Below, one piece after another: positions 22,182 through 33,929 of a stretch of DNA of 64,000 bases. The stretch covers positions 2,046,001-2,110,000 of the forward strand of contig JAZBRI010000011.1 of the NCBI GenBank assembly GCA_036874045.1. Direction: 5' to 3'. This stretch comes from Cymodocea nodosa. Taxonomy: Eukaryota; Streptophyta; Magnoliopsida; Alismatales; Cymodoceaceae. Below the pieces are notes generated by a model. That model ran no database searches, had not been told where the DNA came from, and saw nothing but the letters and a program-made list of their open reading frames with translations. The position numbers and the translations under genes are program-made. Each line of letters begins with the position of its first letter. The first letter of the stretch is position 1.

Positions 22182-23765
22182 TGTTGAGTATTTTTGTTTT
22201 GATGATGTGTGCTGAATGAAAATAATCATATTTGCTCAATTACTATTGCTTGTGAAAAGAAATTAAAATCATCAATTAATACAGAAAAAGCTTACTGATA
22301 TAAATACTTGTATGTATTGGATCTGAAGTTAATAACTAGTTGTTTCGTTGCATTAATTTCTCATTTAGCTAAACGTTAAGTTAACATGTGTTTTTATTGA
22401 AAAGCATGATATATTTTAATGTTATATCTTCTGTATCATGAATAGTGCACATTTAGACAACTTGTTAAGTTAGAGTTTTGTTTGTATAGAGGTCACGTGA
22501 GAACTCGTTAAATTAGAGGCTTAAAGGTTAAAATAGGTCACGTGATAACTCGTTAAGTTAGTGAGTAAAAGAAGAGACGACCTCGTTAAGTTAGTGTTAT
22601 AATCGTTGTGAAATTATAAGTTACGAATGTTGTATTGTATCACGTGAGGTGTACATGTTTAACTCATTAAGTTAACATAACTAAACGCGTTGAGTTGCTA
22701 TATTGAACACTAAGGCAACGCATTTGGTTAGCGTTATAAACTTAAGTTGTTATTTTTGCACGTGATAAAATTCTTATTATAAAAACATTTGTTTATTACT
22801 GGTTCGTTGAGTTATCATAACACAACGGAGATGGTTCGTTGAGATAGCATAACACCACGGACATAGTTCGTTGAGTTAGCTACAGTACTTGTCACGTGAA
22901 ATGGCACATGAGGAACTCGTGAAGTTAGAAATGTTAAGTTATATATATACTTGTGTTACTCGTTTAGTTAACATTAAAGTAACGACTTCTTATTATACTG
23001 ATGAAAAACTTTTGGACGAGAAAGTTTATTTTGTAGGAAATTTTTCAGAGATCCAAGACTGATGATTAAAGAAAATTCGAAATATAAACGTGGGTTAGAA
23101 CGTGTATGTTTCGATGAAGGAAAAAGAAAAGACGTGGAGAAGTGGAAAACTAGTGGTGGTTAAACATGAAGGATATGCATGAAATGAAGATACAGTATAA
23201 AAGGCATAGAATTCTCGTTGATCAATTTATCCTTGCACACAAAACAAAAAATCTTTTCAAGGATCAAACCATCCCTGCACACCAAAAGAAAAATCCTTTT
23301 CAGGGATCAAAAACACTTCTTCGGGAAAAATCTCTCAAGTGGAAGAAAGTTCAGTGAAGCATAAAAAGGTAAGATTTTCGCCACTGAAGATTTGAAGTAT
23401 CAGAGGAAAGCAAATTCGGTGAAGCATGAAAAGACAAGATATTCGTCACTAAAGAATTGTTGAAGAAGAAAAAGAAGAAGAAGAAGAAAGATCTCAAACA
23501 GGGAGAAAAGTTTTAAATTCCGTAAATTAGTTTTCTTTGTTTGTAGTTATGAAATTGTTTAGATGATACATGGTATCGAAATATAATTGCATCTACAATT
23601 TCTGAGGAGAATTGAATTGTATATTGTAATTGAAACCTTGAATAAAAATGATTTTATGAAAACAATGTCTCGACTTGTTTTTGAGTTTTAAAGTTTTAAT
23701 TATATTTTAGAAAATATTAAAGATACACAATTCACCCCCCTCTTGTGTAGCCATATGATCCTACA
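22182..23765 (+). mobile_element. 3' LTR of family A (Sirevirus-like copia)
   Basis: 1584 bp, TGTTGAGTATTTTTG...ATCCTACA. The U3 carries a TCACGTGA-type box next to GAACTCGTTAAGTTAG words several times. The TATA box is at 23196-23204 (TATAAAAGG), followed by two copies of a 42-bp leader repeat (near 23218-23310). It abuts the truncated E element at 23766 with no E 5' half to the left, so DNA has been lost here. Confidence 0.9.
23196..23204 (+). promoter_or_regulatory. TATA box of the A LTR
   Basis: TATAAAAGG, conserved at the same place in all A LTR copies (for example reverse-complement near 38553 and 61896). The frame running across it (23166-23357) starts upstream of the box and covers the leader repeats, so it is not treated as a gene. 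Confidence 0.55.
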
Positions 23766-26570
23766 GTTGCTTTGAAGGGAACCAAATCTAGTCCCTTATA
23801 CATTTTGTAGGGCACTCCAATTGTTGGCGCAGCTACATCAGCTATATCTGGTCAGCAGGATTTTTCTATCATGTGGCACTCAAGGATGAGTCATTTGGGG
23901 CAGAAAGTAATGCAGAAGCTGAGTAGTCTAGGCAAGTTTGATGGGCACAAGGTTGCTTGTATTGACATGTGCAAGCATTGTGTCTTTGGCAAACATAAAA
24001 GAGTGTCATTTGCACACAGTCAGCATAGCTCCAAGGGAGTTCTTGATTATATTCATGCTGATTGTTGGGGGCCTTCACACCTGCCTTCTATTGCAGGTTC
24101 CAGATATTTTCTTTCTATCATTGACTGTCATTCAAGGATGAATTGGGTTTTCTTTTTGACACACAAAAGTGAAGCTTTTTATTACTTCAAGCATTGGAAG
24201 AAGTAGGTAGAAAATCAAACAGACAGAAAGGTAAAATATCTTAGAACTAATAATGGTCTTGAGTTTTGTTCTTAAGAATTTGATAACTTTTGTAAAGATG
24301 AAGGCATTACACGACATAACACTGTCAGGTATACCCCTCAGCAAAATGGAGTGGCTGAAAGATTGAACAAAACACTCCTAGAAAAGGCACGTTGTATGCT
24401 GTCTCATGCTGGTTTGAGCAAGAAGTTTTGGGCAGAGGCTGTTAACACAGCTTCCTATCTGGTGAACAGGTCCCCTTCTAGTGTCTTAGATGGGAAGATA
24501 CCTCTTGAGGTATGGTGGAAAAGTTGTGCTAGTTATTCAAAGCTCAAAATTTTCGGGTGTCTAGCTTACTATCATGTGAACAATGGCAAGCTAGAACCAC
24601 GTGCCAAGAAAGGCATATTTGTGGGCTATGGTGTTGGTGTAAAGGGATACAGGATATATGATATTGAATCTCACAAAGTAATATATAGCCGTGATGTTAC
24701 TTTTGATGAGAATTCTCTTTTGCAGGCAACAGATAAACTAGCAGGTGAAACACCAAAAATTGAGCACACCCTTCTTGAACAGATGGAGATAGATGACACA
24801 CAACAGCCGCCTATCACTAATCAAGTTGAAATTAGAGAAATCTCATCTGAAACTCAGGAAAATGAAGTTGAGGAGGAAGAGGTGGAGCAACCACCACCAA
24901 GAACCATTAGCAAAGATCGTCCTAGAAGAGGCGTTAGACCTCCGATTAGATATGGCTACGACAGTTTGATTGCTTTTGCCTTAAAAGTAGTAGTTGAGGT
25001 GGAGGATTCTGTTGATCCACCTACAGATGAAGCTGCAATGAAAGATTCAGAAGCTGGTCTTTGGATGTCTGCTATGGAGGAGGAACTCAAATCTCTCCAT
25101 AAGAACAAGACTTGGGAACTAGTGAAACGTCCAAAGAACAAAAATATTTTTGGTTGCAAATGGGTCTATAAGAAGAAGATTGGGACTCAAGGCAACGCAG
25201 GTGTCCAACACAAGGCAAGATTAGTCACCAAAGGTTATTCACAACGAGAAGGAGTTGACTTCAATGAGGTATTTGCTCCTGTTGTACGCCATACATCTAT
25301 TAGAATTTTGTTATCCATTGCTGCAGCACAGAATTTAGAATTAGAACAACTAGATGTAAAGATGGCCTTCTTGCATGGTGAGTTGGAAGAAAATATTTGG
25401 ATGGAACAACCAACAGGGTTTGTGGTGAAAGGTAAATTTGATTGGGTGTGCAAATTAAATAAGTCCTTGTATGGACTTAAACAGTCACCATGCCAATGGT
25501 ACAAAAGGTTTGATGCCTTTATAGTTAAAGTTGGTAGACGCAGCAACTATGATTCATGTGTATATGTTAAAACTCTTGATAAGAGTACACATGTTTATTT
25601 GTTATTGTATGTTAATGATATTCTTATAGCTGCGAAGAATATCGAAGTGATACAGGAGCTAAAGGACACATTAAAATCAGAATTTGATTTGAAGGATCTT
25701 GGTCCAGCTGGCAGAATTCTTGGAATGGAGATTAGGCGTGAAAGAAATTCTGGTAAGCTATTTTTGAATCAACAAAAGTATATTGAGAAGATCCTTAGCA
25801 GATTTGGTATGGCTTCATGCAAAGCCATTAGCTTGCCTTATGACAGAAATGTCAAATTGTCATCTGCGATGTGTCCACAAACTGATTCTGAAAAGCTTGA
25901 TATACAGCGAGTTCTTTATGCATAGGCAATTGGAAGTTTTATGTATGCTATGGTATGCACTAGGCCTAATCTGGCATATCCTTTGAGTGTTGTTAGTAGG
26001 TTCATGTCCAATCCGGGCAGGGAACATTGGAAAGCAGTTAAAAGGATATTCAAATATTTGAAAGGAACTCTAGGTGTTGGCTTGATGTATGTAGCAGATC
26101 AGGGTTGTACTATGGCTGGTTATACAGACTCAAACTATGTTGGTGATGTTGACAGAAGGAGATCATTATCTGGTTATGTCTTTACATTTGTAGGTTCTAT
26201 TGTGAGTTGGAAATCAACTCTTCAGCCTACGATATCTCTGTCCACAACTGAGGCTGAATATGTGGCTATGACAGATGCTGCAAAGGAAGGGATTTGGTTG
26301 AAAGGCTTACTTGGAGACTTTGGGTGGCGCATTTATAAAGCTGATATCTTCTATGATAGTCTTAGCACTATTTGTCTCTCCAAAGATAATGTCTTTCATG
26401 ATAGAACTAAACATATTGATGTTAAGTATCACTTCCTCAGGAATGAAGACAGGATAAAGATTATGAAGGTCAACACAAAGGACAATCCGACTGATATGTT
26501 TACAAAGGGCATTGTTGAAAGCAAGTTCAAGCATTGCTTGGACTTACTCAACGTCTATTGCTGCTGTTGA
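23766..26570 (+). pseudogene. Tork-like copia polyprotein (family E): integrase to RNase H
   Basis: A single frame of about 930 codons with three nonsense codons (24204, about 24274 and 25923). In order: GAG-pre-integrase zinc-binding motif (WHSRMSHLGQ..CKHC), integrase core (DYIHADCWGP; the second Asp region reads RTNNGLEFCS, with Asn replacing Asp; then QQNGVAERLN with Glu), integrase C-terminus (KIFGCLAYYHVNNGKLEPRA), and an acidic linker. The RT follows (GCKWVYKKK, LDVKMAFLHGELEE, SLYGLKQSPCQWY) with active site LLYVNDILIA, where the usual YVDD has Asn. RNase H reads GYTDSNYVGD and LSTTEAEY. Gag, protease and the 5' LTR are missing. The polyprotein ends close to the polypurine tract. Relatively young but inactivated. 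Confidence 0.9.
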
Positions 26571-26624
26571 CCCAAGTTGGGTCTTGGTGATCCATCACCT
26601 GTTCGTGGTGAAGATTGATGAAAG

Positions 26625-27010
26625 ACGAGGTGGAGATTTGTGATGTGTGTGTCTTCCATCAAGTATATGTATGTGTCTTTGTATATGGTTGTATTTCTTT
26701 GATAATTTGTACAGGAGCAAACTTGTCTTTTATGTATCACTAACCGTTGCCCCTATATATGTAAGGGGTCATCCACATCAAGAGATGCCATGCCAAACCA
26801 TCCCTTGATTTCATTCTCCCCCTTCTTTGTACTAGCAACCATACAGCCAGGAATCACGATAGATTGATCACCCATGGACGTACCCATGTTGGGGAACCAC
26901 ATAAATTTGTTGTTCTTCGAATTCTCCACTCGCAATCCTCTCTTCCACGCAAATCTCTTCTCCACGCCACCCATAGATGCTCCACATTTGTTTGATCTTT
27001 CCGCACAACA
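26625..27010 (+). mobile_element. Polypurine tract and 3' LTR of family E
   Basis: The tract ACGAGGTGGAGAT at 26625-26638 precedes a 372-bp LTR at 26639-27010 that starts TGTGATGTGTG and ends CCGCACAACA, both typical of Tork/Tnt1-like elements. It sits inside the D env-position ORF, which resumes at 27011. The left half of E and the left part of that ORF are gone. Confidence 0.8.
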
Positions 27011-27012
27011 AT

Positions 27013-28491
27013 ATCAAATACTTGTTGATAAATGTATATAATCAACAACATACACAGTTACAAATAGAATATGATACTACCAATGTCTCACATATACAAA
27101 TTTCAGAAATACAAGATGATTCTATTCCACAGATAGATATAGAACATTCTTTCATATAGAGACAGTTGTATAGATCAAATATAGATATACATGTTGCTGA
27201 TATATAGATTGTTATAGAGACTATTGCTACTGAAATGTTTCTAGAAGAACAAATATAAGAAATTCAACAGATTATTGATACGATAATAACAGATATTTCA
27301 GACATTTATACTAGTTTTGATAGAAATTCCACTAGTTCTGAAAGATCTGACAATATAGATGTTGCAGATAATATTAAAACAAGTCCCAAATCAAAACATC
27401 ATGACAGGAAAATACCTAATCATGAACAAAGTTTAGATGAAAATACACTATTATGGTTTAGAAATAATTCCTGTTATGACAAATTTCAGACATATAAAAC
27501 TTTTACAGTTTTATATTCAAGACTAGTTAAGTTTGAAGGGATGGCACACATACGTGAACTGTTTGAATTTCAAGACTTGTTGACTCTACTTCCACAACAG
27601 CCAAGCTATCTTCCTATACCCGAACTTCTCACTTGTTTTTACTCAAACTTAACAGTAGAAGAAGGTATTCTTGTTTCTAATATACAAGAAAATGACATAT
27701 ATTTAACTCTAGCTTTACTTCATCAAGTACTTGGTCTAAAAAATGATGGAGTTAAATTATCAGAAAGAAAACAGGTTTATCGATTGGGATGAGACATTAC
27801 AAGTTTAGCCAAAGATCCAACTGCCAACAAACCATTGACATTACTAAATGACTTAAATGGCCAAGCACGTTTTATTGCAAAAATATTGCATGCTACATTG
27901 TTTCAGAGGTTTGGTCATGGGGCAGAAGTTGGCAAATGTTGTCTTTATGCTACATATGCATTAATAAATCATATACAAGTGAACTGGTATGATATTTTTA
28001 TTTCTCATATCTTACATTTGCAGAGTAAATTATTTTATGGTGATACAATTTTGAGAATTGTGGCAAGTCAAACAGATATTACACCTTGGCCATAGAAAAG
28101 ATTAAAGTCATGATCTTTCTCTACAAAGGAACTCCAAAAATACCAGGCAGTAGATACACCTGTCCTCAAACAACAACAACAACAGGATCGGCAAACACAA
28201 CAACATTCCACACAATTTACAGAAACACAGCAACATACAGATATACAACAAGATATACATACAGATATACAACAAGGTATACATAGAGAAATACATACAG
28301 GTATAGATATAGACATACATATTGAATTTTTATAGCAACCATCACAAGTTTCTCAAAATGATTTAGATCAGGCATTACTTGATCAGATAAACCAAGTTAG
28401 TACAGATATTGCAAAGAAAATTTCAGATACTTTGATTGATATTTTTCGAAGACAAAGACGCTTGTCATTATACAAATTATGTATTACATGA
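27013..28491 (+). pseudogene. Family D env-position ORF with putative plant transposon protein domain
   Basis: A frame with several stops (first near 27157, later at 27790 and 28093) but readable to the terminal TGA at 28489-28491. The N-terminal part is Asp/Ile/Glu-rich. The globular domain reads FEGMAHIRELFEFQDLLTLL, LLHQVLGLKNDGV, LNGQARFIAKILHATLFQR, YATYALINHIQVNWYDIF, SKLFYGDTILRIVASQ, matching family A position by position. A glutamine tract and a run of IQQDIHTDIQQ-like repeats follow (28160-28325). The end, DISDTLIDIFRRQRR-like, matches the A tail. It lies just before polypurine tracts and the D LTR, so it belongs to a copia Sirevirus-like element. Its 5' part was lost with the E insertion. 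Confidence 0.75.
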
Positions 28492-28796
28492 TTTATTTTT
28501 TTTTGTAATTAGTAACCAAAACTATTATGTAAACTATTTATTGATTTTAATGTTACATGATTGTTTGTCACAGTTTATGATATTAAACAGTTTCTGCTTA
28601 ATCCATAAATCCTATGTATGTTTGACACTATTGTTTTGATTAATATATACTTAGTAAGATATCATTCTTTACATTTATAAAACTTAACTTCCTAAAAGGG
28701 GAGAAAATAGTTTGTTTACTTTTTTATAATGCCAAAAAGGGGGAAATATAAATTATGTGACTTATTAGGTTTTGACATCATCAAAAAGGGGGAGAT
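28492..28796 (+). mobile_element. Family D 3' tail with three polypurine-like tracts
   Basis: AAAAGGGGAGAAAA near 28693-28706, CCAAAAAGGGGGAAA near 28731-28745, and CAAAAAGGGGGAGAT at 28782-28796 directly before the LTR. Multiple tracts are characteristic of Sireviruses. Confidence 0.8.
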
Positions 28797-29865
28797 TGTT
28801 AGGTATTTAATTTTGATGATATATGCTTTATTAACATATTTAAATAAGTCTACATAATATTCTATAAGTATATTTCTCTAAGTATAATAGTTAATAGATT
28901 ATCGGAAAGTTTCATTTTTATGTCGGATAAATTAAAGATTTCCGAAGAGCTAGATTTGCAATAGTTAAACTTTCGGATAGTTAACGTTTTGGATAGTTAA
29001 ACTTTCGGATAGTTAATGTTTCATTTTTGTCGAATACTTTATGTTAAAAACTCGTATAGTTAAGTTATTTGCACATGTGTTTTTAATGTTTTAAGTTGTC
29101 ACGTGTTTTCCATGTACGTTCGGTAATGAAAAATAGAATAGTTAGATAACTGTTCGAGTTTTCTACAAGACTCCAGGAAGATAAAGCTTCGGTGAATCTA
29201 CGAAGTGGAGATCGTGGAAATTCAAAATGTTAGTGGAGAAAGTGGAAATTAAAATAGAAAGTAATTTGGATTAAAGAGAAAATTAGTATGTGAATTATGG
29301 ATTGTAGATCAAGTGGATGAACATGCTGAACGTGAAAGACAACAGAGTTCGACTACTAATAGAGAGTACGAGCTACATTACAATAGAGGATCTCAATCTC
29401 AAAAACCAAGTCTGAATATTCAATTTGGATCCCTAACTGAAAAGTTAAGCTTGAATATTCATATTCTGAAAAGTTCTCCAACATTACAAGAAGTTCGAAA
29501 TTCCAAGCAATTTTAGAAAAGGAGTTGCAAACGCAAGAAGTCTGGAAATTCGACAATTGGAGAAGAAGAGATATAGAAGCTGAGTAAAGAGAAAGAAAAG
29601 AGTTGTGCGCATAAAGATCAGGTTTTATACAATTCAAAATTAGTTTTGAAAAAGAGCTTTGTTTTCCTATTTGAATTGTATATCAAAAATTACTGTATCA
29701 AAACCGTCAAGAAGGGAATTGAGTTGAAAAGATATTGTAAATTCTATCTTGAAATAAAAGAATAGAATTTCATTTACGAGTGTTTTGTGCTCTTGTTTTA
29801 TCTGCTAGTATTTAATTACTAAAGACACAATTCACCGCCCCTCTTGTGATACAAACGATCCTACA
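28797..29865 (+). mobile_element. 3' LTR of family D (Sirevirus-like copia)
   Basis: 1069 bp, starts TGTTAGGTATTTAATTTTGA and ends ACGATCCTACA. It matches the minus-strand LTR at 35766-36695. The start and the CAATTCACC..CCTCTTGTG end resemble family A, so A and D are related. The U3 has repeated TTTCGGATAGTTAA words (28960-29010). The LTR is followed by only seven bases (ACCTGAT) before a TRIM begins. Confidence 0.9.
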
Positions 29866-29872
29866 ACCTGAT

Positions 29873-30398
29873 TGTTGAGGAACCCGCTAAGGGACTCGAG
29901 GGGTGACGGGCTGAGGGACCTAAAGGACTTGGAGGGTGAAGGCCTTAGGGACCTATGGGAGAAGGGGGTTAATCCTAATGGTTCCTCCCACAAACTCGGA
30001 CTTGTGAGAGTTTCTGGGCTTACTTAAAAGAATTGGTAACGCCTTTACTATCAGCTCGAGCTTTTGGCATAATGGTAGCCCGATCCTAACAAGTGGTATT
30101 AGAGCCTACTCACAAACGCGGGTTCGAATCCCCGAGAATGCAGTACGGGATGCATTTTTCGAGGGGGGGGATTGTTGAGGAACCCGTTGAGGGACTCGAG
30201 GGGTGACAGGCTGAGGGACTTAAAGGACTTGGAGGGTGAACGGAGAAGGCGATAGGGACCTATGGGAGAAGAGGGTTAATCCTAATGGTTCCTCCCACGA
30301 ACTCAGACTTGTGAGAGTTTCTGGGCTTACTTAAAAGGATTGGTAACGCCTTTGCTATCAGCTTGAGCTTTTGGCATAATGGTAGCCCAGTCCTAACA
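29873..30398 (+). mobile_element. TRIM element 1 (terminal-repeat retrotransposon in miniature)
   Basis: Two direct LTRs, 29873-30091 and 30173-30398 (about 220 bp, TGTTGAGGAACCCG...CCTAACA), enclose only 81 bp. The inner part has a primer site at 30094-30107 (TGGTATTAGAGCCT, tRNA-iMet type) and a purine tract GAGGGGGGGGAT just before the second LTR. No coding capacity. It is markedly GC-richer than its surroundings. No matching 5-bp duplication flanks the TRIM alone: left flank CTGAT, right flank CTCTC. Confidence 0.85.
30116..30136 (+). other. tRNA T-arm-like / pol III B-box-like motif inside the TRIM
   Basis: CGCGGGTTCGAATCCCCG contains the canonical tRNA T-loop and a G-C stem, matching a polymerase III B box (GGTTCGAATCC). 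TRIM 2 keeps GGGTTCAAATCCC at the same place. There is no cloverleaf around it, so it is not a tRNA gene. Confidence 0.6.
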
Positions 30399-30734
30399 CT
30401 CTCTCTTTTTTTCTTTCTTTTTTTAATTTAATTTGAATTAAATACAGAAATAAGTAGTAGAGTTAACAATTTAGACTTTCTGGCTTTTATCTTATTCAAT
30501 TTAGAAAAGATAATTCATAAAGATATACCTTTAGAACCTTAAAAAGAATTCAATAATGACTACACAAACTTAAGACAATAAATATCGTACATTATGTGAA
30601 AAGAGTAGATAATAACAAAAAAATAACAAGGATTATATGCACAGATTATGGCAGGATTGTTATAACACCTTGAAAGATAAATTAAGCTTGAGTGCATTGC
30701 CCCTTCTTTTTTTTTTATATTCATATATATATTT
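30399..30734. other. Unassigned AT-rich stretch
   Basis: Pyrimidine run CTCTCTCTTTTTTTCTTTC, then AT-rich DNA with no recognised repeat or ORF. It separates the TRIM from the truncated 3' end of the minus-strand D element. Confidence 0.4.
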
Positions 30735-32330
30735 TATATATATAATTCATAAGGTTTGTCTAATCCACAGGGTTTGAGCATAGCAAAGTGCAGCAGCTAT
30801 ATATTCAACTTCAGTTGTAGATAATGCTACACAATTTTGCTTTTTGCTAAACCATGACACTAAAGAATTACCTAACAATTGACAAGTGCCACTAATACTT
30901 TTTCTTTCAGACTTACATCCTACGAAATCAGCATCACTATAACCTACTAAGTTTAAAGAACTGTGTTTAAAGTAAAACAGTCCGAAATTGATGGTTCCTA
31001 ATAGATATTTAAAAATTCATTTAACAGCAAGTAGGTGTGATTCCTTAGGATTTGATTGATATCTAGCACAAGTACACACACTAAACATAATATCTGGTCG
31101 GCTAGCTGTTAAATAGAGTAATTAACCAATCATACTTCTATATTATTTTACATCTATAATTTTTCTAGAGTCATCTTTATCCAACTTGGTGATAGTACTC
31201 ATTGGTGTATTCTTTGTTTTAGTGTTGTCTAAACCAAACCTCTTTAATAAATCTTGAGTATATTTTTCTTGTGAAATAAAAGTACCCTGATCTAATTGCT
31301 TAATTTGTAAGCCTAGGAAAAATGATAGTTCACCCATCATACTCATTTCAAATTGATTAGTCATGTCTTTCGAAAAGGACTCAACTAATTTATCATTTGT
31401 TGCTCCAAATATGATGTCATCTACATAGATTTGAATTCCTAATATATCTTTTTCGATCTTCTTGATAAAAAGAGTGTGATCTGCCTTTCCCATAGAATAC
31501 CCTTTTTCCATAAGAAATTTAGATAATCTTTCATACCAAGACCTAGGAGCTTGTTTAAGGCCATATAGTGCCTTCTTAAGCTTGTAAACATACTCAGGAT
31601 GTTTTGAATCTTCAAAACCTGGAGGTTATTTTACATACACTTCTTCTTTTATATATCCATTTAAAAAAGCAGTCTTAACATCCATTTGATATAATTTGAA
31701 ATCCATATAACAAGCATAAGTTAACAAAATTCATATTGATTCTAGTCTAGCAACAGGAGTAAATGTTTCATCATAGTCAATTCCTTCCTCTTGCTTGTAA
31801 CCTTGAGCAACTAATCTAGCTTTATTTTTAACTATATGTCCATCTTGATCTACTTTGTTTCTAAATACCCACCTTGTTCCTATTATGGACTGATTTTCAA
31901 GTGGTGGAACTAGATCCCATACCTCATTTCTTATAAATTGATTTAGCTCATCTTACATAGCTAAATACCAAAATTCATCTTCTAAGGCATTTTCAATTTT
32001 CTTAGGTTCTAGCAAAGAAACAAATGAATAAGCACCATAGATGTTGACTACTGATGACCGAGTCCTAACTCCTTGATTAGGATCGCCTATTATCTGATCA
32101 ATAGGATGAGATGAAGCATAACACCAATTTCTATGTTATTCCACATTTTCTATAGGTATGACATTATTTTCTTCTACATTTTCATCATTCAAACTTAGAT
32201 TTCTTATTCCATCAGATAATCTATCAATTTCTCTATCAACATCATTTGGTACTATTTCTAGGAGAATTTCTAAATCAAAGTTTTCAGCATGTCTTAAATC
32301 CAAATGAGAATTTTCATGAAATTTCACATG
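30735..32330 (-). pseudogene. Family D reverse transcriptase and RNase H (copia)
   Basis: Read on the minus strand. RT reads through several frames broken by stops. 31143-31511 is open (122 codons) and contains the intact copia active site IQIYVDDIIFG, then FFLGLQIKQ and ISQEKYTQDLLKRFG. RNase H follows, with GYSDADFVGCKSERKSISG and ALSTTEVEYIAAA, ending at about 30740. Upstream 31550-32000 reads the fingers with KPPGF-like and DVKTAFLNGYI-like segments. The element breaks off just after RNase H: the env-position ORF, polypurine tract and 3' LTR that family D has elsewhere are absent. Confidence 0.85.
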
Positions 32331-33530
32331 TAGGGTTTCCTCAATGGTTTTTGTTGATTTATTATAAACTCTATATGCTTTACTTCTAATGGAATAACTA
32401 ACAAAAATACCTTCATCAGATTTGGCTTTAAATTTGTCTCTTTGTTCCTTAGTGTTTAAAATAAAACACTTATAGCCAAAGGGTTTTAAATAACTTATTT
32501 TGGGAACCCTGTTATACCATATCTCATAAGGAGTTTTATCTAAAATTGGTCTTAGATGTACTCTATTTATAACATAGCATGCTGTATGAACTACTTCTGC
32601 CTAGAGAAATAGGGGTAACTTATTCTCATTTAACATGGTTCTGGACATTTCTTGAAGTGATCTACTTTTACATTCTACTATCCCATTTTGTGAAGGAGCT
32701 CTTAGAAATGAGTACCTATGATCTATGCCTAATTCTTCACAAAAGGTGTTTATTTGATCATTATCAAATTCTGTACCATGATCACTCCTAAGTTTTTGAA
32801 TTTTAACATTTTGCTCATTCTGAACTTTATTATAGAATATCTTAAATATTTCAAAAACTTCAGTTTTATTAGCTAGAAAATAGACCCAAGTAAATCTAGA
32901 ATAGTTATCAACTAGTACAAAAGCATAATGTTTACCTCCTAGACTGATAGTTCTAGTAGGTCCAAATAAATCCATATGCACTAGTTCTAATACTCTTTTT
33001 CTTGTTATTTCATTTAAGCTTTTAAAGAATGTTTTATGTAATTTACCTAGTTGACATGCATCACACATAAACTCTTTTAAGTACTTAATACTAGGTAAAC
33101 CTCTAACTAGATTCTTTTTAGATAGCTTTTGTAATAATTTTAAGTTTGAGTGTCCTAGCCTTCTTAGCCATAAAATGACTTCATCCGATTTTGCAATTAC
33201 AAAAGTATTGTCTTTAATAATATCAGAAGGCAAATTTAGTATTCAAACAAATCCTTTCTTGTATGTAGTGAATAAAATTTCATTTGTAGACATTTCCATA
33301 ATTTTATAGGAATCTTTTTCAAAAATTACTTTGTAAATCTTCATTAAAGTAGGACCACTCAATAAATTAAAACCTAAGTTTTCCACTAATAAGACATCAT
33401 TTATAAAGCATTTCTCAGTTACCTGAACCTTGCCAAACCCAAGGATATTTGTTTTGCTTTTATTTCCAAAGGTAACTTGTCCGTTCTTGGTCTTTGTTAT
33501 TTTTGTAAGTAATCATATATCTCCAGTCAT
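32331..33530 (-). pseudogene. Family D integrase (copia)
   Basis: The open part at 32601-33233 (210 codons) has the zinc-binding motif LGHSNLKLLQ..CDACQLGKLHK and the core with DLFGPTRTISLGGKHYAFV, RSDHGTEFDN (second Asp) and QNGIVECKSRSLQ (catalytic Glu within IVE; the usual Arg after it is lost). Downstream, 32340-32600 gives the C-terminal region with the usual motif for a capped PYEIWYNR segment in broken form. Frames above 33233 carry a stop and then the GAG-pre-integrase linker. Inactive. Confidence 0.8.
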
Positions 33531-33929
33531 GTGGTTGGATGCTCCACTGTCCATTGTCCATTTTGATTTGTGTACCTACAAAACAGTCAAAAAGTGATTT
33601 TATCTCTTGGAACCCATTTTTGAGTAGGTCCAAGAATTTTAGAGAGAGTCATATCAAAATAATCCATATTTTTAGACTTCAACTTATCTTTTTTCTGATA
33701 ATTATTCTTGTGTTTCTTTTTCTTAGTGTTATAATTATCAGAACATTTGTCTCTATGTAAACCAGAGTTGAAATTTTCATTTCTAACATTACTTGATTTT
33801 CAATATCTGATATTCTTTAAATATGAAGAAAATTGATCAAGAATATTAAAATTCTCAAATGTCTTAGCTTGATTCTTCTGAAGATTTCTTTTGAAATTCT
33901 TGCATCGTGTGCTATCATTTATATGCTGC

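Noticed and set aside
23166-23357. Conserved short ORF in A LTRs (also at 38350, 60532 and 61731)
   Set aside because: Its ATG lies before the TATA box and it spans the 42-bp leader repeats, so it is not a plausible translated product of the LTR transcript.
30092-30140. tRNA gene in the TRIM
   Set aside because: Only a primer site and a T-arm-like motif are present; no D arm, anticodon arm or acceptor pairing.
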